DNA from: Phenylobacterium deserti
GTDB taxonomy: Bacteria > Pseudomonadota > Alphaproteobacteria > Caulobacterales > Caulobacteraceae
Length of the DNA: 64,000 bases
NCBI RefSeq assembly: GCF_003254705.1
Contig: NZ_QFYR01000001.1
Coordinates: 868,001 to 932,000 of the forward strand
Reading direction: 5' to 3'
A program made the translations under genes and the position numbers. The notes beneath the pieces are model-generated. The model was not told the origin of the DNA. It worked only from the letters and a program-made list of their open reading frames with translations, and made no database searches. Below, in pieces: positions 16,128 through 26,694 of this stretch (positions are counted from its first letter, which is position 1; every line of letters begins with the position of its first letter).

Positions 16128-18668
16128 TCAGCCGTGGCCGGCGAGGAAGGCTTCGATGTGCGCGGCCGCTTCCGACACCCGGGGCTCGCGCATGAAGGCG
16201 TGGTGGTCGCCGGACACCCACTCGGTAGTCACCGGTCCCTTGAGCGCCCCGCCCCAGCCCAGCAGGCCGTCGTGATCCAGCAGGGCGTCGATCCGGTCCC
16301 GATCCGTGGACTTCAGCAACAGGGTGCGACCGCGGAACGTCCCTGGCCTGTAGGTGGCGCAGGCCGCCATCAGACGCGCGGCCACTGCGCCCTGCCCTTC
16401 GGGAATCCATTCTGGCAGTGGCGAAGTTTCCCGCTGCGCGAGGGCGCGGGCGAGCTTTTCCCGCAGTCCGCCCATGCGCTCGTAGCGCGCGCGGAAGGCG
16501 GCCGGATGCATCAGGTCCAGGCCCTGACGCATCGCCCACCGCACCAGCTGTCCGGCCGACGGCCGACTGGAGCGCATGGAGCTGTCCAGCAGGACGAGGC
16601 TGACCACCTCCCCTTCCCGCTCCAGCGCACCGGCGAGGTCGAACGCAAGAACGCCGCCGGCGGAATAGCCGGCCAGCAGGTAGGGACCCGCTGGCTGAAC
16701 GCGGCGGAGCTCGGCCAGAAAGGCGGCGGTGAGGTCCGGGATGCTGCCGCTCGTCGCGAAGGCGCCCTCCAACGGCCCGGGCGACAGCCCCAGCACAGGG
16801 CGGTCCGCCGCCAGCCGCCGCGAGAGGCTGAGGTAGCTGAAGGGCCGGGCGAACAGGTCCGCCAGACAGAACAGCGGCGCGCCGTCGCCTCCGGCCTGCA
16901 GGACGGACAGGTGCTGCGGCCGGTGCACCGGACACTGCTCCAGCGCCTGCGCCAGCTCGCGTGGGCTCGGCGCCTGATGGAGCAGAGCCGAGGGCAGCTC
17001 GTAGCCGAGGATCTCCTCCAGCCGCAGGGCGGCCGTCACCCCCGACAGCGAGTCGCCGCCGAGATCGAAGAAGGAGTCGTCGCGTTCCACCTGAGCGCGG
17101 CCGAGCACGTCCTTGAAGACCTCCGCGATCGCTTCCTCGATGCGCGACTCCACATTGACGGGCGCGGCGCCCCCCGGCTCCTGCGGCGCCGGCAAAGCGT
17201 TTCGGTCGACCTTGCCTGACAGCGTCAGCGGAAAGGCGTCCAGCACCACCAGCCGAGCCGGCAGCATATGGTCCGGCAGCCAGGCCTTCAGCGCGGCGCG
17301 AACCTCGGCCACCGACCACGGCCGCTCGGATTGCAGATAGGCCACGAGCTGCGTACGCCCTTGGGCGTCGGGACGCGCCAGCACGGCTGCGTCCGTGACC
17401 TGCGGCAGGCGCACGAGCGCGCTTTCGACTTCGCCGATCTCGACGCGAAAGCCGCGGATCTTCACCTGGTCGTCGATGCGACCAAGGAACTCCAAGTCGG
17501 AGGCGGCGGTCCAGCGCCCCAGATCCCCCGTCCGATAGAGCCGACCCCAGCGGCTTTGGACGAAGCGCGCGGCGGTCAGTTCCGGCTGGTTCAGATAGCC
17601 GATGGCCAAGCTCGGGCCGCCGATGTGGATCTCTCCCGTCTCGCCGGCCTTCACCGGTTGGCCAGCGGCGTCGAGCAGGTGAAGCTTGGCGCCCGCGATC
17701 GCCCGCCCGATCGGCGGGTCGTCCACCTGGTCGCGGCGCGCAAGCGCCACGGTGGCGCAGGTCGTGGCCTCTGTGGGGCCGTAGTGGTTGTAGACGGCCT
17801 CAACCCGGGTCCGGGCGTAGATTTCGCGCACCAAGGCGGCTTTCAGCGGTTCGCCGCCCACATTCACCACCCGAACGCTGTCTGGCAGGGCGCCGGCCCG
17901 ACAGAGCTCCGCCACGGCAGACGGGACCCCGTCCAGCATGGTCGGCTGCTCATCAGGGGTGAACGGCTCCAGCGCGCTTTCCTTGAGCACCACGGCTGCG
18001 CCCGTGCATAGGGGCGCGAAGATTTCCAGGATCGATGGATCGAAGCAGATGGAGGTGGTCGCGGCCATGCGCGCCATCTCACCGCGGGTGAAGGTCTTCC
18101 GCGCCCAATCCACCAGGCCTGCCGCGGTGTGGCCGAGCATCACGCCCTTCGGCCTGCCAGTGGAGCCCGAGGTGTAGATGACGTAGGCGAGGTCGCTGGG
18201 GCCCGCCACGCCTCGCACCATCCCCGGCCCACGCACCTGCGGAACGTCAGCGGACAGGTCCAGGACGCCGCCTTGGAAATCGAGCCGGCGGTCCAGAGCG
18301 CAGTCGGTGAGCAGCAGCGCCGCCGCGCTGTCGTCCAGCATGAAGGCCAGCCGCTCGTCCGGATAGGCAGGGTCCAGCGGGAGATAGGCCGCGCCCGACT
18401 TCAGCACGCCGAGCAGGCCCGCCAGCATGCGCGGGGTTCGACGCATGCACACGCCGACCAGAACGCCAGGGCCGGCGCCCATCGCGGCGAGCTGTTTGGC
18501 GATCCCATCTGCCTGCGCCTCGAGGTCGGCGTAGCTCAGCTGCGTCCCGCGGTGGAGCACCGCCAGCGCGCGCGGGGTCCGACGCGCCTGCTGCGAGAAC
18601 AGGACGTCCAGACGGACGCCGGCGGAATCGGAGGCAGGCTGCTCGACCGCCAGCAGGTCGAGACTCAC
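16128..18668 (-). CDS. free-standing A-T-TE nonribosomal peptide synthetase
   Basis: An 846-residue three-domain enzyme. Adenylation domain, residues ~20-500: TSGSTG at 166-171, FDPS with the amino-anchoring Asp at 210, YGPTE at 296-300, YRTGD at 378-382, RIDDQVKIRGFRVE at 397-410 and SGKVDR with catalytic Lys at 486. Thiolation domain ~505-575: FFDLGGDSL with phosphopantetheine Ser540. Thioesterase ~595-846: GYSAGG with nucleophile Ser669, an Asp in LVLLDSS and a His in SGDHHAF. There is no condensation domain, so the enzyme should load one amino acid and release, hydrolyse, cyclize or transfer it. GTG 18668 overlaps the stop of the upstream gene by 4 bp (GTGA), so the pair is translationally coupled. 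Substrate and product are unknown. Confidence 0.9.
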   Translation of the reverse strand: MSLDLLAVEQPASDSAGVRLDVLFSQQARRTPRALAVLHRGTQLSYADLEAQADGIAKQLAAMGAGPGVLVGVCMRRTPRMLAGLLGVLKSGAAYLPLDPAYPDERLAFMLDDSAAALLLTDCALDRRLDFQGGVLDLSADVPQVRGPGMVRGVAGPSDLAYVIYTSGSTGRPKGVMLGHTAAGLVDWARKTFTRGEMARMAATTSICFDPSILEIFAPLCTGAAVVLKESALEPFTPDEQPTMLDGVPSAVAELCRAGALPDSVRVVNVGGEPLKAALVREIYARTRVEAVYNHYGPTEATTCATVALARRDQVDDPPIGRAIAGAKLHLLDAAGQPVKAGETGEIHIGGPSLAIGYLNQPELTAARFVQSRWGRLYRTGDLGRWTAASDLEFLGRIDDQVKIRGFRVEIGEVESALVRLPQVTDAAVLARPDAQGRTQLVAYLQSERPWSVAEVRAALKAWLPDHMLPARLVVLDAFPLTLSGKVDRNALPAPQEPGGAAPVNVESRIEEAIAEVFKDVLGRAQVERDDSFFDLGGDSLSGVTAALRLEEILGYELPSALLHQAPSPRELAQALEQCPVHRPQHLSVLQAGGDGAPLFCLADLFARPFSYLSLSRRLAADRPVLGLSPGPLEGAFATSGSIPDLTAAFLAELRRVQPAGPYLLAGYSAGGVLAFDLAGALEREGEVVSLVLLDSSMRSSRPSAGQLVRWAMRQGLDLMHPAAFRARYERMGGLREKLARALAQRETSPLPEWIPEGQGAVAARLMAACATYRPGTFRGRTLLLKSTDRDRIDALLDHDGLLGWGGALKGPVTTEWVSGDHHAFMREPRVSEAAAHIEAFLAGHG

Positions 18669-19450
18669 GGACGGGCTTCCGCCACGGCCGAGGCCGCCAT
18701 TCGCGGGCAGGCGCCGGGGTCTGTCGCAAACCTCTTGTCCCGGACCGCCGCCGCGATCCGCTCGGCGCCGGCCTCGCCGAAAGTGTCGACGAAGGCGTCG
18801 ACGTACTCCTGACGGTCCAGCATGAACGGCGCATCGAAGACGGTGATGTTGCGGATCGCCAGGCTGATCACCGGCGACTGCAGCGGCCGGAAGCCGGCGC
18901 TCCAAAGTCCAGGTTCTGGGCAGCTCGGATAGAATTGGCCGATCATCAGCTGACGCTGGACGAAGGACAGCTTCAGCGCGCGCTGGATCTTCTCGATCAT
19001 GCGCGCGCCATGCGGCTCGCTCAGCCTGGGGAACACGGCGACGACGGCGCGATGAGCGGGCTTGTCGCTCCCAGCTCCGTCCAGCAGACCGCGCAGACGC
19101 GCCATGCCCTCCAGGATCAAAGCTTCGTCCTCGGGCTTCTCGCCCGAGACATCGCAGGCTGTCAGGTGGATCTGGTTCTGCTGGATGGCGCGGCGCGCGA
19201 ACGGGCACACCACGCCCGTGCGGCCCAGCTCGGGATGCGCGGCGGTCAAGAATTCGTCCACGTAACGCGCCATGCGAACCAGCGCCTGTCGCGCCGGAGC
19301 GTCATAGGTCCCGACCTGCCCCTCGCCTTCTGCCCCGAGAATCTCGCGGACGGTCACCAGTGGACCGAATTCAGGCCGAGAGCCGTACGCCGACGGCCGA
19401 ACAACCGGCTGCCAATGCTCCATCACGTCCACGCTGAGTAGTTGAACCAA
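18665..19450 (-). CDS. protein of unknown function coupled to the A-T-TE synthetase
   Basis: A 261-residue soluble protein with no signal peptide or membrane segment. Visible motifs: TGVVCPFARRAIQQNQ (Cys82-Pro-Phe), QRQLMIGQFYPSCPEPGLW and RPLQSPVISLAIRNITVFDAPFML. The spread of conserved-looking CPF, FYP and GLW suggests a small enzyme or binding protein; it recalls the DUF6875-type proteins found beside NRPS genes, but I hold that lightly. The start is uncertain: TTG 19450 opens the frame, with GTG 19426 and ATG 19423 (MEHWQPVV) as alternatives, none with a good Shine-Dalgarno. The 4-bp overlap with the synthetase implies a joint pathway. Confidence 0.7.
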   Translation of the reverse strand: MVQLLSVDVMEHWQPVVRPSAYGSRPEFGPLVTVREILGAEGEGQVGTYDAPARQALVRMARYVDEFLTAAHPELGRTGVVCPFARRAIQQNQIHLTACDVSGEKPEDEALILEGMARLRGLLDGAGSDKPAHRAVVAVFPRLSEPHGARMIEKIQRALKLSFVQRQLMIGQFYPSCPEPGLWSAGFRPLQSPVISLAIRNITVFDAPFMLDRQEYVDAFVDTFGEAGAERIAAAVRDKRFATDPGACPRMAASAVAEARP

Positions 19451-19657
19451 CTGATCAAATGACTCGGGCAGCTTGGCTGCCGCGGACCAACGGCTCAGCC
19501 GCCCTTTGGTTCAGCTAACGCGTCACATGCAAGCTTGAGTGGAGCGCTTTTGATCGGATAGTCACCAGATCCCGCCTCCTGCGCCTGCCGATGCTTCGTG
19601 ATCGAAGCTTCCCTGAGGCAGACTTGGACTGCGACTTCATTCAGCCGCGCTCGGCAG

Positions 19658-19692
19658 AAAAAGGGCGGCTGCATCGCTGCGGCCGCCCTTTG
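19658..19692 (-). terminator. intrinsic terminator of pnp
   Basis: AAAGGGCGGC and GCCGCCCTTT pair across a 12-nt loop; on the minus strand the stem is followed by TTTTTC. The rest of the gap 19451-19719 shows nothing further that I can assign. Confidence 0.88.
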
Positions 19693-19719
19693 ACTTGTCA
19701 GGCTTGGTGGCGTCGGGGA

Positions 19720-21867
<2,148 letters not shown>

Positions 21868-22064
21868 TTTGCTTCTTTCGTGTCCCGCGGGCGTATTCCC
21901 GGCGGGGGCGGACAGGGATCGGTCTTCCGAATCCTCTCCATTCGTACAGGCGGGATGAGGATTGCTTTGGAACCCTCGGCGTACGGATCGGACCCCTTCA
22001 ACGAACTGGGAGCCCGGGCGCCGCATGGATCCCCCGGCCTGCGACGGGGGAGCGGCATATCATG

Positions 22065-22100
22065 CAAAACACCCGCTCCCTGGTGAACCAGGAAGCGGGC
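22065..22100 (-). terminator. rpsO terminator / rpsO-pnp intercistronic hairpin
   Basis: CCCGCT-C-CCTGG (22072-22083) pairs with CCAGG-A-AGCGGG (22088-22099) with one mismatch and a 4-nt loop; the minus-strand continuation is TGTTTTG. In E. coli the equivalent position has the rpsO terminator and an RNase III site that controls pnp autoregulation. Confidence 0.8.
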
Positions 22101-22113
22101 GCTTCGAGAAACC

Positions 22114-22383
22114 TTAGCGGCGGAGGCCGAGGGTTTCGATCAGACGCTGGTACCGATCCGCGTCCGACTTCTTCAGGTGGTCCAGCAGCGACCGGCGCTG
22201 CGAAACCAGCTTCAGAAGACCACGACGGGAGTGGTTGTCCTTCTTGTGCGTCTTGAAGTGCTCGGTGAGGTTCGCAATCCGTTCGGAAAGGATCGCCACC
22301 TGGACTTCGGCGCTTCCGGTGTCCGCTTCGCCGCGGGCATGGGTCCGGATGAGTTCAGCCTTACGTTCGGCCGTAATCGACAT
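22114..22383 (-). CDS. rpsO: 30S ribosomal protein S15
   Basis: An 89-residue primary 16S rRNA-binding protein. Sequence features: [35 protein letters not shown], and the classic [20 protein letters not shown]. It starts 4 bp after the truB stop and is followed by a terminator hairpin before pnp. Confidence 0.98.
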   Translation of the reverse strand: MSITAERKAELIRTHARGEADTGSAEVQVAILSERIANLTEHFKTHKKDNHSRRGLLKLVSQRRSLLDHLKKSDADRYQRLIETLGLRR

Positions 22384-22387
22384 CGTG

Positions 22388-23332
22388 TCAGTCTCCGCTC
22401 TTTTCAAGATGGAAGACACGCGAGGGTTCGAGCCGGCCCGCACGCATCTCGCAGAGAGCGACAACCGAACCGCCCGACGTAGCTGAAACGGTGCGCGAGC
22501 CGGGCTTGAGCCTGGCTTTCACAGCTTCAACCTGTCGGGGAACGAGAACGATCGGCCGTCCCTGCTTGAGCCGGAAGGCGTCTTCATCGGTCACGGCCAG
22601 CGCCGGGATGTCGTCCAGCGCGGTCTCGACCGGAAGCAATGCCTCCGACAGTCGGGCCTTATGCCCGAATTCCTCCAGAGATTCCAGCGTCACCGCAGAA
22701 TCCTCCGCAAACCCGCCCACCCGCGTTCGGCGAAGCTCGCTCACATGGCCGCAGGCGCCGAGCGCTTCGGCGATGTCGCGGCACAGGGCGCGGACATAGG
22801 TGCCCTTGCCACAGTCGAGCTCCAGGGTGACGTGATCGGCGTCGGGAGCGTCCACAACCCGCAGGTCGTGCACGGTCACAGGGCGGGCTTTTAGCTCAAC
22901 CGTCTCGCCGGCCCGGGCCAGGTCGTAGGCGCGCTCGCCGTCGACCTTAACGGCCGAGAAGGCCGGCGGCACCTGTTCGATCTCGCCGATGAAGCGCGGC
23001 AGCACCGCCTCCACCTGCGGCAGGGTCGGGCGAATGTCGGAGACGTCGGTGGTCTCGCCTTCGCGGTCGTAGCTGGCGGTGGTTCGGCCCCAGGCGATGG
23101 TGAAGCGGTAGGTCTTGTCCGCGTCCATCAGGAACGGAACGGTCTTGGTCGCCTCCCCGAGCGCGATCGGCAGGATGCCGGTGGCCAACGGATCGAGCGT
23201 GCCGGCATGACCCGCCTTCTGGGCGTTGAAGATCCGCCGCACCCGGCTCACCGCGTGGGTGGAGGTGATGTCGTAGTCCTTGTCGAGGCAGATCCAGCCG
23301 CTGACCGCATCGCCCTTGCGCCGCCGCGCCAT
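22388..23332 (-). CDS. truB: tRNA pseudouridine(55) synthase
   Basis: Converts U55 of the tRNA T-loop to pseudouridine. 314 residues; the catalytic Asp is in [20 protein letters not shown], with [29 protein letters not shown] and the [16 protein letters not shown] region, plus a C-terminal PUA-like tail. Its ATG shares one base with the rbfA stop (TAATG), so translation is coupled. Confidence 0.97.
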   Translation of the reverse strand: MARRRKGDAVSGWICLDKDYDITSTHAVSRVRRIFNAQKAGHAGTLDPLATGILPIALGEATKTVPFLMDADKTYRFTIAWGRTTASYDREGETTDVSDIRPTLPQVEAVLPRFIGEIEQVPPAFSAVKVDGERAYDLARAGETVELKARPVTVHDLRVVDAPDADHVTLELDCGKGTYVRALCRDIAEALGACGHVSELRRTRVGGFAEDSAVTLESLEEFGHKARLSEALLPVETALDDIPALAVTDEDAFRLKQGRPIVLVPRQVEAVKARLKPGSRTVSATSGGSVVALCEMRAGRLEPSRVFHLEKSGD

Positions 23333-23769
23333 TAGTCCTCGTCCTTCCAGGAATCGGAAGGCGGCTGCGGCCGCAGGTCCTGCTGGACCTTGGGGTCGTC
23401 GAACAGGCGATCCATGCGGGCCGCTTCGTTGAAGCTCTCGTCGTGCAGGAAGCGCAGGTCGGGGGTGAACTTCATGTCGATGTGCCGGCCCAGCCGTCCG
23501 CGCAGGAACTTGGCGGCCCGGTTCAGTGCGTCCACCACCTCCTGTGCGTGACCGCCGCCGAGCGGCTCCACGAACACGGTGGCGTGGCGCAGGTCCGGGC
23601 TCATCCGAACCTCGGTGACGGTCACCGAGACACCTTCCATGGCGGGGTCTGAGATTTCTTCCTCACGCATGACCTCGACGAGGGCGTGGCGGGTGAGCTC
23701 GCCGGCGCGAAGCTGGCGTTGGGTCGGCCCTTGGCCTTGGCCGCGGGCTTGTTGAGTGGGTCGTTTCAT
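23332..23769 (-). CDS. rbfA: 30S ribosome-binding factor A
   Basis: Cold-shock and 30S maturation factor that binds helix 1 of 16S rRNA. 145 residues with a KH-like fold: [18 protein letters not shown] N-terminus, [22 protein letters not shown] and [21 protein letters not shown]. Normally adjacent to infB; here three accessory genes lie between them. Confidence 0.96.
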   Translation of the reverse strand: MKRPTQQARGQGQGPTQRQLRAGELTRHALVEVMREEEISDPAMEGVSVTVTEVRMSPDLRHATVFVEPLGGGHAQEVVDALNRAAKFLRGRLGRHIDMKFTPDLRFLHDESFNEAARMDRLFDDPKVQQDLRPQPPSDSWKDED

Positions 23770-23874
23770 GAAGTGCGCCTTGTCTCGCCTGGGCCGCGGA
23801 TCGGACGCGGCGCGCAGGAAGGGCGCGCTTCTAGGCGCAGGCCGGAGCTAAGTCCAGCCCGCGCCGCCCCGGCC

Positions 23875-24375
23875 TCAGAGCTTGATGCGCAGGGTGGAGA
23901 CGTCGCCCTCGAAGCCGGACAGCTTCCAGACGCCCTCTTCCTTGGTGAAGATCAGCACGCAGGGACCGCCCTTGTTCTTGGTGGCGCACACCCGGCCATC
24001 CGGCAGCTCCTTCAGCGCCGAGGCGATCACCACCTGGTTCGGGATCTTGGTTTGCGGGGTGTAGCCGTACTGTTCGGCCACGGTCTTGAACACGCGCGGC
24101 TGGATCAGGGCGTCGCCAGCGAAGTCGACGATGCCGGGCCCCAGCAACGCAGCGAGTCCCTGGAGGCGCTTGTCCTGCGCCACCTGCTCGTCGAGCTTGG
24201 CTTGCAGCACCTTCTTGAGCGCATCGCGGTCGACGTGCTGCTCGAACGTCGCCTGGTCATTGTCGCGGATAGAGATCAGCAAGGCGTGGACGTCGCCCGC
24301 CGCGTCCAGCTTCTGCACGGAAGCACAGGCGGCGAGGCTGAGGGCCAGCCCAAGGGCGATCAGGTTGCGAAACAT
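23875..24375 (-). CDS. DUF2939-like lipoprotein
   Basis: A 166-residue lipoprotein: ATG 24375 follows GGAGG, then a signal peptide with lipobox LAAC (Cys about residue 17). The mature part ALLISIRDNDQATFEQHVD ... DALKKVLQAKLDEQV ... LGPGIVDFAGDAL ... EEGVWKLSGFEGDVSTLRIKL matches the pattern of DUF2939 proteins, whose function is unknown. Same strand as the cytochrome and amine oxidase upstream and rbfA downstream. Confidence 0.72.
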   Translation of the reverse strand: MFRNLIALGLALSLAACASVQKLDAAGDVHALLISIRDNDQATFEQHVDRDALKKVLQAKLDEQVAQDKRLQGLAALLGPGIVDFAGDALIQPRVFKTVAEQYGYTPQTKIPNQVVIASALKELPDGRVCATKNKGGPCVLIFTKEEGVWKLSGFEGDVSTLRIKL

Positions 24376-24492
24376 GGCGTGCCTCCGCTCAGCCGAACCG
24401 TTCGGCCCGGCATGAGCGGATAAAACATTGGCGGCGGCATGGCTCAAGCGCGTCGAGCCATGCCGCCGCCTCTGTTCGCCCCCTTCGGCGCG

Positions 24493-24888
24493 TCAGTGCG
24501 CCTGCAGCCCCCGCTGCTCGGCCATGGCCTGCGTGCTGTTGCGCACGCCGATCACCTGGGCCGGTGTGACCACGGCGGCCTTGTTGCCCCAGCCGCTGCG
24601 GATGTAGCTGGTCACCTGAGCCAGCTGCAGGTCGGTCAGCTCGCTCTTGAAAGCCGGCATGCCGCCCCGTCCGTTGAGGATGGTGGAGATCACCGGCGCG
24701 GGCGCGCCCAGCACGAACTTGTTGCCGGCCAAGGCGGGGAAAGCGCCGGGCACGCCTTTGCCGCTGGCCTGATGGCAGGCGGCGCAGTTGTCGGCGAAGA
24801 TCGTCTCGCCAGGAGGCGCCGCGGAGGCGGCGGCGGGGGCGAGCAGGAGAGCGCCCAGGGCGACGCCCGTCAGGAAAGCTTTGGTCAT
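24493..24888 (-). CDS. periplasmic mono-heme cytochrome c
   Basis: 131 residues with a Sec signal peptide (ALGALLLAPAAASA) and a single heme-binding CAACH at about residues 35-39. The distal Met ligand is in GRGGMPAFKSELTD, and the fold ends with LAQVTSYIRSGWGN, as in class I c-type cytochromes. It begins 16 bp after the stop of the Tat-exported amine oxidase, so it is the probable electron acceptor of that enzyme (inferred from adjacency and shared compartment). Confidence 0.9.
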   Translation of the reverse strand: MTKAFLTGVALGALLLAPAAASAAPPGETIFADNCAACHQASGKGVPGAFPALAGNKFVLGAPAPVISTILNGRGGMPAFKSELTDLQLAQVTSYIRSGWGNKAAVVTPAQVIGVRNSTQAMAEQRGLQAH

Positions 24889-24904
24889 GATCGGTTCTGC
24901 GGTC

Positions 24905-26509
24905 TCAAGCCTGTTGAACGCGGGCGTGGAGCTTGGCGATCTGCGCCCAGGCGGACTCGATCGCGCCAGCCTGCCAGCCGCCCAGGTAGGTGAGGTGCTC
25001 GCCGGCCAGGTAGATCCGGCCGTCAGGCTCGTTGAGCAGCGGGTAGGCGCTTTTGCGCCCGTCCTCGTTCCACTCGGCCCAGCCGCCGAGGTTGTACGGG
25101 TCGAGGTGCCACGACTTGGAGAAGGCGGTTTCGAAGTTGTCGCCGTACTCTGGAAAGATCTTCTGCCCCTGGGCCACGGCGAACTGCGCGCGCTTCTCAG
25201 GAGACAGGGCGCTGATCCGGGCCGCCTCGCCGCCGAAGCTGTAGTAGCCGAGCAGCACGCCCTTGCCCGTGTGCCAGCCGCTGGACGGCAGGGAAATGGT
25301 CCCGATGCCCGGGATGTCGTTGTAGATGTGACCGCCGTAGATCCAGTGGTTGGTTTCCCAGAAGCGGGTCTTCATCTGCAGGCCGATCTTGTTGACCGGC
25401 GCGTAGGCGACGTTGCTCATGGCCGCGACGAACGGCTTCGAGGCGTCCATCGGGATGTTCTTCAGCACCGACAGCGGGATGGTGCAGATCACGTAGTCGC
25501 CCGCGACCTCGGAGCTCTTGCCTGAGCCATCGGTGTAGGACACGCGGACGCCGCTGGCGTTCTGGCGGATGCGGTCGACCTTGGCGTTGTAGGTGATCAC
25601 CGGAGGCAGGTTCTTCACGAAGCCGCGCGGGATCATGTCCATCCCACCCACGGGCTCGAACATGGTGCGCTGCTGCTCCCAGCCGGCGACCGAGCTCAGC
25701 ACCCGCCAGGCTCGCGAGTTCAGCACGTCCGAGAAGGCATAGGGCTCGGCTTCCTTGCCGGGTCCGGGGCTCACCCCGGCGCCGGGCAGGATCTCGAACC
25801 CGCGGCCGTCGGTGCCGTGATAGGTCATGTCCTTGCGAGAGAGCCGCCCCTCGTTCACGAGGTAGGCCATGAAGATCTCACGGTCTTCCGCGCTAAGCGC
25901 GCCGTCTAGGTCGCCCTTGCCGGCCATCTTGGCCATGAGCTCGGCGGTGTAGCCCCGGGCGTCGGCGGCGATCTGGCCCTTGCGGACCGGCTTGCCGGCC
26001 AACGGGCCCGAACCCTTCTCAAAGAAGACGTAGGCCGCGTCGTTGTCGTTGTTGAACAGTTCGACGGGTACGTTGAACTCCCGCACGTAGTGCAGGGTCG
26101 ACTGGTGGTGGTAGGGGATCCGCCAAGGGCCGGTGTTGATGTAGAGCCCGTCGTCGAAGTTGCACTCCTGGCGGTTGCCGGCCAGATCGGTGTCGACAAA
26201 CCCCTTGCGAGCGGCCTGCACGCGGCCGCCCGCCACAGGACGGGCTTCAAGGATCTGAACCTGATAGCCGGCCTTCGTCAGCTCGTAGGCGGAGGTCAGG
26301 CCTGCAAGGCCAGCGCCGAGGATGATGACCTTCTTGCCCTTTGCGCCGCCCTGCAGCGGCGGCGGCATGGCCTGCGCCGAGGCGAAGCCAAAGCCCAGGG
26401 CGTCCATGCCGGCCATGGCCAGCGACACGCCGCCCACAGCAGCCAAGGTCTCGAAGAAGCGCCGCCGGCTCAGGGTGGAACCTGGGGCCGTACCCTTATT
26501 CTCGTGCAT
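24905..26509 (-). CDS. Tat-exported FAD-dependent amine/amino-acid oxidase
   Basis: Flavin monoamine oxidase family protein of 534 residues. The N-terminal twin-arginine signal STLSRRRFFETLAAVGGVSL, ending near FGFASAQA, predicts folded export. Rossmann FAD-binding VIILGAGLAGLTSAYEL and the Glu of LEARPVAGGRV follow, then the substrate domain, and the C-terminal FAD motif YLAGEHLTYLGGWQAGAIESAW. The substrate (amine or L-amino acid) cannot be read. Pairing with a cytochrome c suggests dehydrogenase-type rather than O2-linked turnover. Located between infB and rbfA. Confidence 0.88.
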   Translation of the reverse strand: MHENKGTAPGSTLSRRRFFETLAAVGGVSLAMAGMDALGFGFASAQAMPPPLQGGAKGKKVIILGAGLAGLTSAYELTKAGYQVQILEARPVAGGRVQAARKGFVDTDLAGNRQECNFDDGLYINTGPWRIPYHHQSTLHYVREFNVPVELFNNDNDAAYVFFEKGSGPLAGKPVRKGQIAADARGYTAELMAKMAGKGDLDGALSAEDREIFMAYLVNEGRLSRKDMTYHGTDGRGFEILPGAGVSPGPGKEAEPYAFSDVLNSRAWRVLSSVAGWEQQRTMFEPVGGMDMIPRGFVKNLPPVITYNAKVDRIRQNASGVRVSYTDGSGKSSEVAGDYVICTIPLSVLKNIPMDASKPFVAAMSNVAYAPVNKIGLQMKTRFWETNHWIYGGHIYNDIPGIGTISLPSSGWHTGKGVLLGYYSFGGEAARISALSPEKRAQFAVAQGQKIFPEYGDNFETAFSKSWHLDPYNLGGWAEWNEDGRKSAYPLLNEPDGRIYLAGEHLTYLGGWQAGAIESAWAQIAKLHARVQQA

Positions 26510-26639
26510 CGCAACTATCCCCTTCTTGTCCGATCAGTTTCGGAAGGGGTCGGTGCGGGCCGCAACGACAGGGCGGCTTCGGACGAAGGTTAGGTGTGCG
26601 GCGCCAATCGGTTAGGCGCCCAAGGCGCCAGCTGCAAAA

Positions 26640-26668
26640 GAAAAGCCCCGGAGGTTCGCTCCGGGGCT
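26640..26668 (-). terminator. intrinsic terminator of infB
   Basis: Perfect 10-bp stem AGCCCCGGAG (26644-26653) and CTCCGGGGCT (26659-26668), 5-nt loop, followed on the minus strand by TTTTCTTTT. It ends the rimP-infB operon, so the amine oxidase gene has its own promoter within 26510-26640, not identified. Confidence 0.92.
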
Positions 26669-26694
26669 GTAACTCGTGACCTCAGCGGGGGCGC

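Noticed and set aside
14179..17319. 1046-residue minus-strand open frame across dnaA and the rpsT-dnaA gap
   Set aside because: Runs opposite dnaA and out of frame with the synthetase; no domain motif is seen.
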